Shown here: positions 1 to 8,400 of the stretch, piece after piece | Position numbering within the stretch: the stretch's first letter is position 1 | Layout: each line of letters begins with the position of its first letter | Source: FEN-1250 sp038237245 | GTDB lineage: Bacteria; Gemmatimonadota; Gemmatimonadetes; Gemmatimonadales; Gemmatimonadaceae | Reading direction: 5' to 3' | Length of the DNA stretch: 32,363 nt | NCBI GenBank assembly: GCA_038237245.1 | Contig: JBBRYY010000029.1 | Span: forward strand, 1-32,363 | Translations under genes and position numbers: made by a program | Notes under the pieces: generated by a model | What the model was told of the DNA's origin: nothing | The model's database searches: none | What the model saw: the letters and a program-made list of their open reading frames with translations, nothing else

Positions 1-58
1 GCTGAGGTTGGCTCGAACGTTGCTCCGTCACGAGACATACCCAACTGGAGTCGCGCCC

Positions 59-322
59 GTGAAAAATGTCCGCCTGGTAGTCGCTGCCCTGCTCGTGGTG
101 TCCGCGGGCTCGCTCACCGCGTGCACCAAGAACGCCGATGGCGATTTGGTGGTTCAGACGCCGCGCATGGAGACGCACACCGACACGGTGAAGATGCCGC
201 GAGTCGAGATGTCCAAGGATACGATCATGACCGTCACGCCCACCATCGTGGTGAAGAAGGAGACGAGCTTGGTGGTCGTTCCGCACGCGTCCGTGACGAC
301 CGCGCCCAAGTCGAAGCCCTGA
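59..322 (+). CDS. Small predicted lipoprotein of unknown function
   Basis: An 87-residue protein starting at GTG 59. This start is preferred over a TTG at position 8 because GGAG lies at about 46-49, ten bases upstream, and because the signal peptide begins exactly there. Residues 1-21 are a basic start (MKNVR) followed by a hydrophobic stretch, and LTAC at 19-22 is a good lipobox, so Cys22 should be lipidated and the protein held in a membrane facing the periplasm. The mature part is short, rich in Thr, Val, Lys and Met, and repeats the pattern 'T-D-T-V / D-T-I-M-T-V', which suggests extended beta structure rather than an enzyme. I do not recognise the family. It lies upstream of the SRP RNA promoter, so it probably belongs to a unit that enters from the left edge. 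Confidence 0.6.
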   Translation: MKNVRLVVAALLVVSAGSLTACTKNADGDLVVQTPRMETHTDTVKMPRVEMSKDTIMTVTPTIVVKKETSLVVVPHASVTTAPKSKP

Positions 323-351
323 GCTCGGCCCAATTCCGGGGTCTGCGATTA

Positions 352-380
352 TTGTCGCGCCCCTGGTGATTTCGTATATT
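352..380 (+). promoter_or_regulatory. Sigma-70-type promoter of the SRP RNA
   Basis: TTGTCG at 352-357 and TATATT at 375-380 are separated by exactly 17 bases. The -10 is a near-consensus match in an otherwise very GC-rich region. The expected start, about seven bases after the -10, falls at 386-388, which coincides with the 5' strand of the closing helix of the SRP RNA. The match of promoter geometry with an independently predicted RNA end is the main support. Confidence 0.75.
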
Positions 381-386
381 TCGCGC

Positions 387-484
387 GTCCCAGGTCCCGA
401 GGGAAGTTCGCCCTCTAACTCCGTCAGGACCGAAAGGTAGCAGCGGCATGAGGTGCCGTTCCCCGCCTCGCCAGACCTGGGATA
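387..484 (+). ncRNA. ffs: Signal recognition particle RNA, small bacterial (4.5S) type
   Basis: This RNA binds Ffh and helps deliver nascent membrane and secreted proteins to the translocon. The core is the conserved domain IV: GTCAGG at 423-428, an ACC/GGT stem closed by a GAAA tetraloop at 432-435, then AGCAGC at 439-444. These are the symmetric and asymmetric internal loops bound by the Ffh M domain. The ends pair perfectly: CCCAGGTC at 389-396 with GACCTGGG at 474-481. No Alu domain is present, so this is the short form of about 98 nt. The order SRP RNA, dnaX, ybaB, recR is also known from Bacillus subtilis (scr-dnaX-yaaK-recR). Exact ends are inferred from the helix and the promoter position; the true 3' end may be a few bases longer. 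Confidence 0.9.
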
Positions 485-550
485 TCGCGCGGAGGCTGAG
501 CGCCCAAAGGCGGCAGCCCCGCGCGACACGACACTCGCAGTGCACCGGTC

Positions 551-587
551 GAGGAGAGCCTGGCGGGCAGACCGCCGGGCTCTCCTC
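551..587 (+). terminator. Strong hairpin between SRP RNA and dnaX, possible weak terminator
   Basis: GAGGAGAGCC at 551-560 pairs perfectly with GGCTCTCCTC at 578-587. Inside it GGCGG (562-566) pairs with CCGCC (572-576), joined by a T-G wobble, around a five-base loop. The result is a 16-bp uninterrupted stem. The downstream sequence GCATTTCCCG has only three T residues, so termination would be incomplete and read-through into dnaX is likely. The hairpin ends 15 bases before the dnaX start codon, so it could also influence dnaX translation. Confidence 0.55.
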
Positions 588-602
588 GCATTTCCCGCCG
601 CC

Positions 603-2276
603 ATGTACATCTCGCTCGCCCGCAAATACCGTCCGAAACGCTTTGCCGACGTGGCGGTGCAGTCGCACGTCAGCAACACGCTCAAGGGCGCGATCGCCCG
701 CGGGCGCGTGGCGCACGGCTATCTGCTGTGCGGGCCGCGCGGCGTCGGGAAGACGACGCTCGCACGCGTGCTCGCGATGGCGCTCAACTGCGAGCACAAG
801 ACGCCGGACGGCGAACCGTGCGGCGGGTGCGCGAGCTGCACGCGCATCTGGACGGGGAGCACGAGCCTCGACGTCGTCGAGATCGATGCGGCGTCGAACC
901 GCGGCGTTGACGACGCGCGCGATCTGCGCGAGCGCGCGATGTACGCGCCGTCCGGGGAGAATCACTACAAGGTCTACATCGTCGACGAGGCGCACATGCT
1001 CACGCGCGAGGCGTGGAATGCGCTACTCAAGGTGCTCGAGGAGCCGCCGCCGCGGGTCGTGTTCGTGTTCGCGACCACCGAGCCGCAGAAGATCGCGCAG
1101 GCCGCCGCGCCGGTGCTGAGCCGCCTCCAGCGGTTCGACTTCAAGCGAATCGGTCCCGCCGATGTGCGCGCGCGCCTCGCCGCCGTGCTCGCGGCGGAGA
1201 ACGTCGAGGCGACGCCGGACGCACTCGCGATGCTCGCGCGCGCGGCGGACGGCTCGATGCGTGATGCGCTCAGCCTCACCGATCAGACGCTCTCCCTCGG
1301 CGAAGGCGTGCTGACGGCGGAGCGCGTGCGCGAGGCGCTCGGGCTCATCGCCGAGGATGAATATCTCGCGATCTACGATCTCATCGCGGGGCGCGATGCG
1401 GGAGCAATCTTCCCCGCTGTTGCGCGGCTCGTCGACGCCGGCGCGGATCTCGGCGCCTTCCTCGGCGGGCTCGCCGACATCTTCCGCGCGGCGCTCGCGC
1501 TCGCGCTGGGCGACGAGAGCGGCGGCCTCGCCGATCTGTCGGACCGCACGCGCGAATCGCTCGTCGAGCGCGAGGGACGCCTCACCGCGGGCGATCTCCT
1601 GCGGATGCTGAGCGCGATCACGGAGCTGGAGCCGCGCTTCCGTCGCAGCGGCCAGCAGCAGATGCTGGTCGAGACGATGCTCGTGCGCTTCGCGCTGATG
1701 GATCGCACGGTGTCGCTGGAGGAAGTGCTGCGCGGGCTCGGGCCGGATGATGAAAGCCACGGCGACGGCGACTCGCGCGGTGCGCCGCGTGCGCCGCGTC
1801 CGCCGCCTCCACGCGTCCCTGCGCCGACATCGTCGTCGCCCGCTCCATCCTCCGCCGCAGCGCCGCCCGCCGAGCGGCCGCCGATTACCGTGCCCGCGCT
1901 GCGCGAGCGATGGGAGGCCATCCTCTCCCGGTTGCGCACCGATGGGCGGATGACGCTCGTCGCGTCGCTCGAGCACGCGACGCCCGTCGACGTCTCGCCG
2001 AGCGGCGAGATCACCTTCGAGCTCACGGGCGACCTCCGTCACATGGAGGAGCCGATCACCAACGGCGCGAAGGAGCTGCTCTCGACAATCGGCTCGATGT
2101 TCGAGGGCGCGACGCGCATCAAGGTGCGCGTCCCGGCAGCGCTCCCCCCGCGCGAAGGTGCGACGCGCCGCCTCAGCGCGGAGGCGGTGAAGGCGGAGCG
2201 GCTCTCGTCGCTGCGCCGCCGCGATCCGTCGCTCGATGCGGCAGTGCGCGAGCTCGATCTCGAGCTCATGGATTGA
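603..2276 (+). CDS. dnaX: DNA polymerase III subunit gamma/tau (clamp loader ATPase)
   Basis: The 557-residue ATPase subunit of the clamp loader, which places the beta sliding clamp on primed DNA at the replication fork. ATG 603 is chosen because MYISLARKYRPKRF is the canonical N terminus of DnaX; the reading frame is open further upstream but there overlaps the SRP RNA. Seen motifs: Walker A GPRGVGKT at 44-51, the zinc-finger cysteines C63, C73, C76 and C79, Walker B VYIVDEAH at 124-131, sensor-1 ATTE at 157-160, and the arginine-finger region VLSRLQRF at 171-178. A Pro/Ala/Ser-rich linker near residues 380-425 separates the AAA+ core and collar from a C-terminal tau-like domain. No Shine-Dalgarno sequence is visible. 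No A-rich slippery heptamer for gamma synthesis was noticed. Confidence 0.97.
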   Translation: MYISLARKYRPKRFADVAVQSHVSNTLKGAIARGRVAHGYLLCGPRGVGKTTLARVLAMALNCEHKTPDGEPCGGCASCTRIWTGSTSLDVVEIDAASNRGVDDARDLRERAMYAPSGENHYKVYIVDEAHMLTREAWNALLKVLEEPPPRVVFVFATTEPQKIAQAAAPVLSRLQRFDFKRIGPADVRARLAAVLAAENVEATPDALAMLARAADGSMRDALSLTDQTLSLGEGVLTAERVREALGLIAEDEYLAIYDLIAGRDAGAIFPAVARLVDAGADLGAFLGGLADIFRAALALALGDESGGLADLSDRTRESLVEREGRLTAGDLLRMLSAITELEPRFRRSGQQQMLVETMLVRFALMDRTVSLEEVLRGLGPDDESHGDGDSRGAPRAPRPPPPRVPAPTSSSPAPSSAAAPPAERPPITVPALRERWEAILSRLRTDGRMTLVASLEHATPVDVSPSGEITFELTGDLRHMEEPITNGAKELLSTIGSMFEGATRIKVRVPAALPPREGATRRLSAEAVKAERLSSLRRRDPSLDAAVRELDLELMD

Positions 2277-2353
2277 TCGTGCGGCGTCCGTTGCGGCGCC
2301 CGTCTCACGCGCGGTAGCTTGCGTTTCCGCTCGCGGATTTTCTATGGAGCATC

Positions 2354-2671
2354 ATGGCTGATTTCATGAAGATGTTGCAGCAGGCGCAGCAGATGCAGGG
2401 GAAGCTGCAGCAGATGCAGGAAGAGATGGAGAAGCTCACCCTCACCGCCACCAGCGGCGGCGGCATGGTCACGGCCACCGCCGACGGAAAAGGGCAGATC
2501 AAGCGCATCCAGATCGATCCGTCCGTCGTGACCTCGGCCGACGTCGAGATGCTCGAGGATCTCGTGCTCGTCGCAGTGACCGAGGTGCAGAAGAAGGCGG
2601 CGTCGGCGGCGGCCGAGGAGATGCAGAAGGTGACGGGCGGGCTCAACCTCCCGTTCAAGATGCCCTTCTGA
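2354..2671 (+). CDS. ybaB: YbaB/EbfC family nucleoid-associated protein
   Basis: A 105-residue protein of the YbaB/EbfC family, small dimeric DNA-binding proteins that coat the nucleoid. Start ATG 2354 has GGAG at 2346-2349. The N-terminal 30 residues form a Gln/Met-rich amphipathic helix (KMLQQAQQMQGKLQQMQ), followed by the family's characteristic glycine-rich turn (SGGGMVTATADGKGQIKRIQID) and a C-terminal helix ending in NLPFKMPF. Length and sequence are typical. The gene sits between dnaX and recR as in most bacteria and overlaps recR by one base (TGATG), implying translational coupling. A specific role in recombination or replication is suggested by synteny only. Confidence 0.95.
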   Translation: MADFMKMLQQAQQMQGKLQQMQEEMEKLTLTATSGGGMVTATADGKGQIKRIQIDPSVVTSADVEMLEDLVLVAVTEVQKKAASAAAEEMQKVTGGLNLPFKMPF

Positions 2672-3258
2672 TGTCGGCGATCGATGAGCTCGCGACAGAG
2701 CTCTCCCGGCTCCCAGGAATCGGGCGCAAAACCGCGCTCCGGCTCACGTACCACCTGCTCCGCCAGCCGCCGGAACAGAGCCGTAGGCTGGCCGACGCGC
2801 TGGGAGGGCTCTCCGACCGCGTGCATCGCTGCTCCGTGTGCGCCAACCTCACCGAGGGCGATCCCTGCGACATTTGCGGCGATGGCCGTCGCGATCGCGC
2901 CGTGGTGTGCGTCGTCGAGGAGGCGAGCGACATCGGGGCGATCGAGCGCGCGGGTGAGTTCCGCGGCGTCTACCACGTGCTTGGCGGCCGCCTCTCGCCG
3001 CTGGACGGCGTGGGGCCGGACGATCTCAACGTCGACCGGCTGGTGGAGCGCGTCGCCCCTGGCACGGTGCGCGAGGTGATCATCGCGACCAATCCGAGCC
3101 TCGAGGGGGAAGCCACGGCGCTCTACGTTCAGCGCCAGCTCGCGACACACGTGCCGATGATCTCCCGCATCGCGCGCGGCATCCCCGTGGGCGGCGATCT
3201 CGAGTACGCCGACGGCGTCACCATCGCCCAGGCCCTCTCGGCCCGACGGGAGATGTGA
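2671..3258 (+). CDS. recR: Recombination mediator protein RecR
   Basis: A 195-residue RecR, which works with RecO (and RecF) to load RecA onto SSB-coated single-stranded gaps. Order of domains: helix-hairpin-helix around LPGIGRKTA (14-22), a C4 zinc finger with C54, C57, C66 and C69, a Toprim domain with VVEEASD at 81-87 and GGRLSPLDGVGP at 105-116, and a C-terminal Walker-B-like part with GIPVGGDLEYAD. All hallmark elements are intact and the length is normal. The start codon overlaps the ybaB stop by one base; the stop overlaps the next gene in the same TGATG arrangement. Confidence 0.97.
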   Translation: MSAIDELATELSRLPGIGRKTALRLTYHLLRQPPEQSRRLADALGGLSDRVHRCSVCANLTEGDPCDICGDGRRDRAVVCVVEEASDIGAIERAGEFRGVYHVLGGRLSPLDGVGPDDLNVDRLVERVAPGTVREVIIATNPSLEGEATALYVQRQLATHVPMISRIARGIPVGGDLEYADGVTIAQALSARREM

Positions 3259-3530
3259 TGGCGCGCATATCGTGGAGGGCGGCCAGAGCCGGGTTCGCCG
3301 GTGGCGTTGTGGTGGGCTTAATCGTCTGGACTCAACAGACCCACCGTGACCGGTACAATCTGTTCAGCACGAGCGCCTGGCGCCGTTTGGCGGCTTTGGG
3401 GCACATCGGTGGGACGGATAGTGCCCGGAACGTGGTGCTGTTGCGTGACTACGTAGCCTGGGAGCAGCGCCCCGAGCTGCGCCGTCGTGGCGAGCGTCTC
3501 CTGCGCCGAATGGAACAGTCCCTCGTCTGA
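3258..3530 (+). CDS. Small single-pass membrane protein of unknown function
   Basis: A 90-residue protein whose ATG at 3258 overlaps the recR stop (TGATG); a GTG three bases upstream is possible. Residues 11-25 (AGFAGGVVVGLIVWT) form one transmembrane helix after a basic N terminus, giving an N-in topology. The rest is a soluble, Arg-rich tail with predicted helices, ending in RRGERLLRRMEQSLV. I do not recognise the family. Tight packing between recR and mglB suggests it is a genuine translated gene of this operon and not a chance frame. A membrane-linked partner of the downstream polarity pair is possible but purely contextual. Confidence 0.65.
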   Translation: MARISWRAARAGFAGGVVVGLIVWTQQTHRDRYNLFSTSAWRRLAALGHIGGTDSARNVVLLRDYVAWEQRPELRRRGERLLRRMEQSLV

Positions 3531-3540
3531 AGGACCCTCG

Positions 3541-4026
3541 ATGCCCGTTGGTGCTGCCAGCTGGTCATTTACCGAAGATGACCTCGGCGCGATCATGCGA
3601 TCGCTCCAGCAGTTCTTGTACGACAGCAATGCCCGCTGCGCGATGCTCGTGGATCGCTCCGGGCAGCTCGTCGCGACCGTGGGCGAGCAGCCGCGCTTCG
3701 ACGCCACCTCCTTCGCCACCCTCACCGCCGCCGACTTCAGCGCGAACGACCAGCTCGCGCGCCTGATCGGCGAGACGGAGTTCAGCTCCCTCTTCCATCA
3801 GGGCGAGCAGGAATCGATGTATCTGGTGGACATCGCACGCCGGGTGATTCTCGTCGTCCTTTTCGACAACCGGACGACGCTCGGGCTCGTGCGACTGAAG
3901 GTGAAGGGAACGGTGGAGGAGCTGGCCCGCCTCTTCACGGCGATGTTCCAGCGGGCGCGCGACACCATGCATCAGCCGAACATCCTGGCGGGCGCCGAGG
4001 ATGAGATCGATCGACTGTTTCAGTAG
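3541..4026 (+). CDS. mglB: MglB-like roadblock/LC7 GTPase-activating protein
   Basis: A 161-residue roadblock/LC7 domain protein. In Myxococcus xanthus and Thermus, MglB is the GAP (and pole-confining partner) of the small GTPase MglA. ATG 3541 is chosen because AAGGA lies at 3530-3534, six bases upstream, and because the protein then has MglB length (about 160). The roadblock fold is visible as ARCAMLVDRSGQLVATVG (about 31-48), a central helix with DQLARLIGE, the motif HQGEQESMYLVDI, and the strand RVILVVLFDNRTTLGLVRLK. A C-terminal amphipathic helix (EDEIDRLFQ) resembles the segment that contacts MglA in known complexes. mglA follows after 15 bases. Family assignment is firm; polarity function in this organism is inferred. 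Confidence 0.9.
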   Translation: MPVGAASWSFTEDDLGAIMRSLQQFLYDSNARCAMLVDRSGQLVATVGEQPRFDATSFATLTAADFSANDQLARLIGETEFSSLFHQGEQESMYLVDIARRVILVVLFDNRTTLGLVRLKVKGTVEELARLFTAMFQRARDTMHQPNILAGAEDEIDRLFQ

Positions 4027-4041
4027 CGAAGGACACAACAC

Positions 4042-4719
4042 ATGTCGATGATCAACTATGCCGCCCGCGAGATCTCCTGCAAGATCGTGTATTACGGTCC
4101 CGGGCTCGGCGGAAAAACCACGAATCTCGAGCACGTCTACGGACGCGTCCAGCCGAACACGCGCGGGAAGCTCATCTCGCTCGCGACGGAGACGGAGCGC
4201 ACGCTCTTCTTCGATTTCCTTCCCGTTGATCTGGGAACGATTCGCGGCTTCAAGACGCGCTTCCATCTTTACACGGTTCCCGGTCAGGTATACTACAATG
4301 CGAGCCGGAAGCTCATCCTGAAGAGCGTGGACGGGATCGTCTTCGTCGCCGACTCGCAGGTCGAGCGCATGGAAGCGAATCAGGAAGCGATGCAGAACCT
4401 GTACGAGAACATGCTCGAGTACGGATACGATCTGTCGACGATGCCGTTCGTGATCCAGTACAACAAGCGTGATCTTCCGAATGCCGCGACGCTCGCGGAG
4501 CTGCAGGCCGCGCTCAATCCGGGGTTCGAGGTGTTCGAGACCCAGAAGCAGCGCATCACTCCGGACCCGTATCATGCGGGAGAGAATCTGATCGATCAGA
4601 TTCCCACTGGAGAGTGGGTGGAGCGGGCACCATACTTCGAGGCGGTCGCGGTCACGGGAGACGGGGTATTCGACACGCTGAAGGCAGTGAGCAAGCTCGT
4701 ACTGAAGACGCTCGCCTGA
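4042..4719 (+). CDS. mglA: MglA-type small Ras-like GTPase with an internal insertion
   Basis: A 225-residue bacterial Ras-like GTPase of the MglA family, the switch that sets front-rear polarity. ATG 4042 has AAGGA at 4029-4033. G1/P-loop is GPGLGGKTT (19-27), the switch-I region has LATETERTLFFDFLP, G3 is TVPGQ (78-82) with the MglA-specific Pro/Gly, and G4 is NKRD (141-144). The G5 part is AVAVTGDGVFDTL (201-213). Known MglA proteins have about 195 residues; the excess here is a continuous block at roughly 161-196 (starting GFEVFETQKQ and ending EWVERA), inserted between G4 and G5. The block is charged and contains no obvious transmembrane segment. The upstream neighbour is its presumed GAP, mglB. 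Confidence 0.93.
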   Translation: MSMINYAAREISCKIVYYGPGLGGKTTNLEHVYGRVQPNTRGKLISLATETERTLFFDFLPVDLGTIRGFKTRFHLYTVPGQVYYNASRKLILKSVDGIVFVADSQVERMEANQEAMQNLYENMLEYGYDLSTMPFVIQYNKRDLPNAATLAELQAALNPGFEVFETQKQRITPDPYHAGENLIDQIPTGEWVERAPYFEAVAVTGDGVFDTLKAVSKLVLKTLA

Positions 4720-4741
4720 CGACGGCGCGCTGCGGGGCGCG

Positions 4742-5446
4742 ATGAACCTCCCCAACGCGCTCACCGCCGCCCGCATCGTCGCGGCACCCGTCGTCGCCGC
4801 GCTCCCGTTCTCCGAGCGTTGGGAGCTCCGCCTCTTCGCCTTCCTGCTCTTCCTCGTCGTCGCGATCACCGACTATTACGACGGCAAGCTGGCCCGCACA
4901 CACGGCATGGTCACGGACCTCGGGAAGCTCCTCGACCCGATCGCCGACAAGCTGCTCCTGCTCGCGACCTTCATCCCGATGTTCATCCTCGTTGGGTCGC
5001 GCGGCTCGCTCTCGCTGATGTCCCCCAGTGTGGTCACGATCGCGAACGGCGCAATCGCGGGCGTCGGCGACGCGGGCCCGGGGCTGCACGACGTCTTTCC
5101 CTACGTTACGCCGTTCGGCGTCTTCGGACTTCCGTGGTGGATCATCGCCGTCGTGCTCGGACGCGAAGCGTTCATGACGATCTATCGGCTGATCCGCGCG
5201 AGCAGCGGCGAGATCATCTCGGCGAGCCGCATGGGCAAATGGAAGACGGGATTCCAGTGGACGTGGGTGGGCGCAACCTTCTTCTGGTTCGCCGCCGCGA
5301 CCGCTGCGGCACAGTACCACTGGAGCGGCACGCTGTGGGTGAGCTTCGCGTACTTCAACGGCATCGTGAACATCGTGTCGATGATCGTCGCAGTGATCCT
5401 GACGCTGTACTCGCAGCTGCTGTACCTGCGGCGGCCAAGCCCGTAG
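4742..5446 (+). CDS. pgsA: CDP-alcohol phosphatidyltransferase, PgsA-like, with enlarged loop
   Basis: A 234-residue integral membrane enzyme of the CDP-alcohol phosphatidyltransferase family, most like PgsA, which makes phosphatidylglycerol phosphate from CDP-diacylglycerol and glycerol 3-phosphate. The metal-binding signature D-x2-D-G-x2-A-R-x8-G-x3-D-x3-D is complete: D44, D47, G48, A51, R52, G61, D65 and D69. The N terminus NLPNALTAARIVAAPVVAA and the motif VVLGREAFMTIYRLI are PgsA-like. PgsA is normally about 180-200 residues; the extra length is a loop of about 45 residues around 85-130 between the third and fourth helices. The stop is five bases from the convergent cgs stop. Substrate (glycerol phosphate versus another alcohol) cannot be proved from sequence. 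Confidence 0.85.
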   Translation: MNLPNALTAARIVAAPVVAALPFSERWELRLFAFLLFLVVAITDYYDGKLARTHGMVTDLGKLLDPIADKLLLLATFIPMFILVGSRGSLSLMSPSVVTIANGAIAGVGDAGPGLHDVFPYVTPFGVFGLPWWIIAVVLGREAFMTIYRLIRASSGEIISASRMGKWKTGFQWTWVGATFFWFAAATAAAQYHWSGTLWVSFAYFNGIVNIVSMIVAVILTLYSQLLYLRRPSP

Positions 5447-5451
5447 TCAGT

Positions 5452-8400
5452 TCACGCCACGCGCTCTCCCATCGTTACGACCACCTCGCGAGTCAGGCCG
5501 TCGTCCACGAGTCTCACCTTCCCATCCTCCAGCGTTTCGCCATCGACCGACACGCTCACGACGCCTCGACACACGCCGTGCGGGTTGTTCACCGCGATGC
5601 GATAGACGCTCGTGCCGTGGCGGTACTCGATCGAAAACTCGCCCCATGTCCGGGGCACGCGCGGGTCGATCGTCAGCCACTCTCCGCGCTTCGTAAAGCC
5701 GAGGATACCCTCGAGCGCCGCGCGATACATCCAGCTCGCCGATCCCGTGTACCATGTCCATCCCCCGCGCCCGACGTGTCCGTGAGCCGTGTACACATCC
5801 GCGCACACGACGTAAGGCTCGACCTTGTACGTCTCCATGTCGCCTTCGTTCGTCGCGTGCGTGAGCGGATTGAGCAAGTCCAGCAGCTGGGCGGCGCGGT
5901 CGCCGTCGCCGATACGCGCCGTCGCGAGCGCAGCCCAGATGGCGGCATGCGTGTATTGCGCGCCGTTCTCGCGAACGCCGGGAACATATCCCTTGATGTA
6001 TCCGGGATCCTGCGTTCCCTTGTCGAACGGCGGTGTGAGCAGCATGATGAGCCGCGCGTTCTCGTCGACCAGACGTTCGTCCATCGACCGCAGCGCCTGT
6101 CGGGCGCGATCGGGCTGCGCGGCACCGGAGAGCGTCGCCCAACTCTGAGCAATTGAATCGATCTTGCAGTCGTCGCTCTCCGACGAACCGAGCGGCGTAC
6201 CATCGTCGAAGTACGCGCGCCGATACCATGCGCCGTCCCATGACGTGCGCTCGACGGCTGCCGCGTACGCGTCGGCACGCTTGCGGCAGCGAGTTGCGAC
6301 GTCGGAATCCTGCCGGCGTTCGGCATGCTCGGCGAAGCGCCGGAGCGTCGCGATGAGAAACCACGACAGCCAGACGCTTTCGCCCTTCCCCTCGATGCCG
6401 ACGCGGTTCATCCCATCGTTCCAGTCGCCGCAGCTCATCAACGGCAGTCCATTCGAGCCCACTGTGCACGCACGATCGAGCGCGCGCACGCAATGCTCGT
6501 ACAGTGACGCCGACTCCGCGCTCACGTGCGGCGCCTCGTACGCTTCCTGCTCGGTCGGCGCCAGCGCCGCCTGCTCGAGAAATGGCGCGCGCTCGTCCCA
6601 GATCGCCGAATCGCCCGTGACGATGATATAGTGGTCGGCGACAAACGGCAGCCAGACGAGGTCGTCGGAAAAGCGCGTACGCACGCCGCGACCACCCGGC
6701 TCGTGCCACCAGTGCTGCACGTCTCCCTCCAGGAACTGCCTCCCCGCACACCGCATCAGATGCGCGCGCGCAATGCCCGGCTCGGCGTACACGAACGCCA
6801 TGCAGTCCTGCAGCTGATCCCGAAATCCGTAGGCGCCGCTCGACTGATAGAGCGCCGAGCGCGCCCACATGCGGCACGAGAGTGCCTGATAGAGCGACCA
6901 GCGGTTCACCATCTCGTCGAATTCCGGCGACGGGGTAAGCGCCGAGATCGTCGTGAGTCGCGCATCCCACGCGCGCACCGCGCCATCGATGGCCGCCGCC
7001 GCGGCATCGGGCGCGCCGTGTCGCGCGATGATCGCCCGCGCCTCGTCCTGACTCTTCGCCGCACCGAGCAGCACCACGATCCGGCGTGTCTCTCCCGGCT
7101 CGAGGGTCACCATCGATCGCAGCGCAGCGCACGGATCGAAGCCTGCGCCTGTGATGCCGGAGAGCGTCCTGGCGGCGAGCGCCGCCGGCGCGGAGAGATC
7201 TCGATTTCGCCCAATGAACTCCTCGCGATTACCGGTGAAGCCCGTGATCGGCTCGCTCATCCACGAGAACGCGACACGCGAGGCGAAATCATCGGCGAAA
7301 TAATTCTCGGCAAACACGGCGCCCGTGCGATCATCCCGCCAGGTGTGCAGCTGGTGCCGCGTGTGCTCGCGCTGCGCCCCGAGCGTGAGCTCGACGTAGC
7401 TCGTGAGCGTCAGTCGCCGGCGCACAGTGCCGCGATTCGTGAGTACCAGCTGCGAGATCTTCACGGGATCGCTTTCGGGCACGCCGAGCGAGAGCTCGCT
7501 TGCGATGCCGTGGCGCTCGTGGCCGAACGTGGTGCGCCCCGGCATATGCCGCACGACATACGAGGGCGCGGCGCCATCCTCTGCGCGCGACGGATCGATC
7601 GCGGGCGCCGGCGCCGGCGTCGGAGACCATACCTCGCCGCTTTCATCGTCGCGCAGATAGAGCACTTCGCCAGCGGGATCACTTACCGGATCGTTGTGCC
7701 ACGGCGTAAGGCGATAGAAATAGCTGTTCTCGGTCCATGTGAACCCCGAGCCGCGCTCCGTCACGCAGAAGCCGGCGTTGGGATTGGCGATGACGTTTGC
7801 CCATGGCGCCGGCGGAAGGTGCGCGCCGGCGATGCGCATTTCGTAGCCCTCGGCCGTCGCGGCACCCATGCCGTTCGGGTACGCGAACGGGGCGCCGGGA
7901 GCTGCAGCGCTACGCGCGATCGCCGGACTTACGTTCGTCGCCACCGCGAGCTCCTTCGCATCCGGCAGCAGCTCACGACGCACGCGATCGGTGAGGCTCC
8001 ATTCCTCCACCGGCGGGAGCGGAGCGCCGAACGCTGCGCGGTCGACGATGCTGCCGAGTCCTACACCATCGCAGACGATCGTCACCCGGGCCGTGGCGTG
8101 CAGCAGCGCATCATCTTCGCTCGGCATCGAGTCTGCCCGGCGCACGAACACTCCGCCGGGACGATCGATGACTCCGCCTTCGCTCGAGGAGCGAACCACC
8201 GACACGATCTGATCGTGGAGATCCTGGAGGTAGGATGGATCGTTGGCGATGAGGATCACGAGGTCCGCCGTAACGCCTTTCATTCGCCAATATTTGTGTG
8301 CGACGAGCAGCTGCCGCACGCTTGGCAGCCCGACCTCATCGGAGATCGTCGCCAGCACGACGGGCCAATCGCCCGAGATGCCCTGGCCCCACAGCGCGCG

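Noticed and set aside
453..602. An N-terminal extension of DnaX by 50 residues from ATG 453
   Set aside because: The extension lies partly in the SRP RNA and its hairpin region, is not DnaX-like, and MYISLARKYRP is the normal N terminus.
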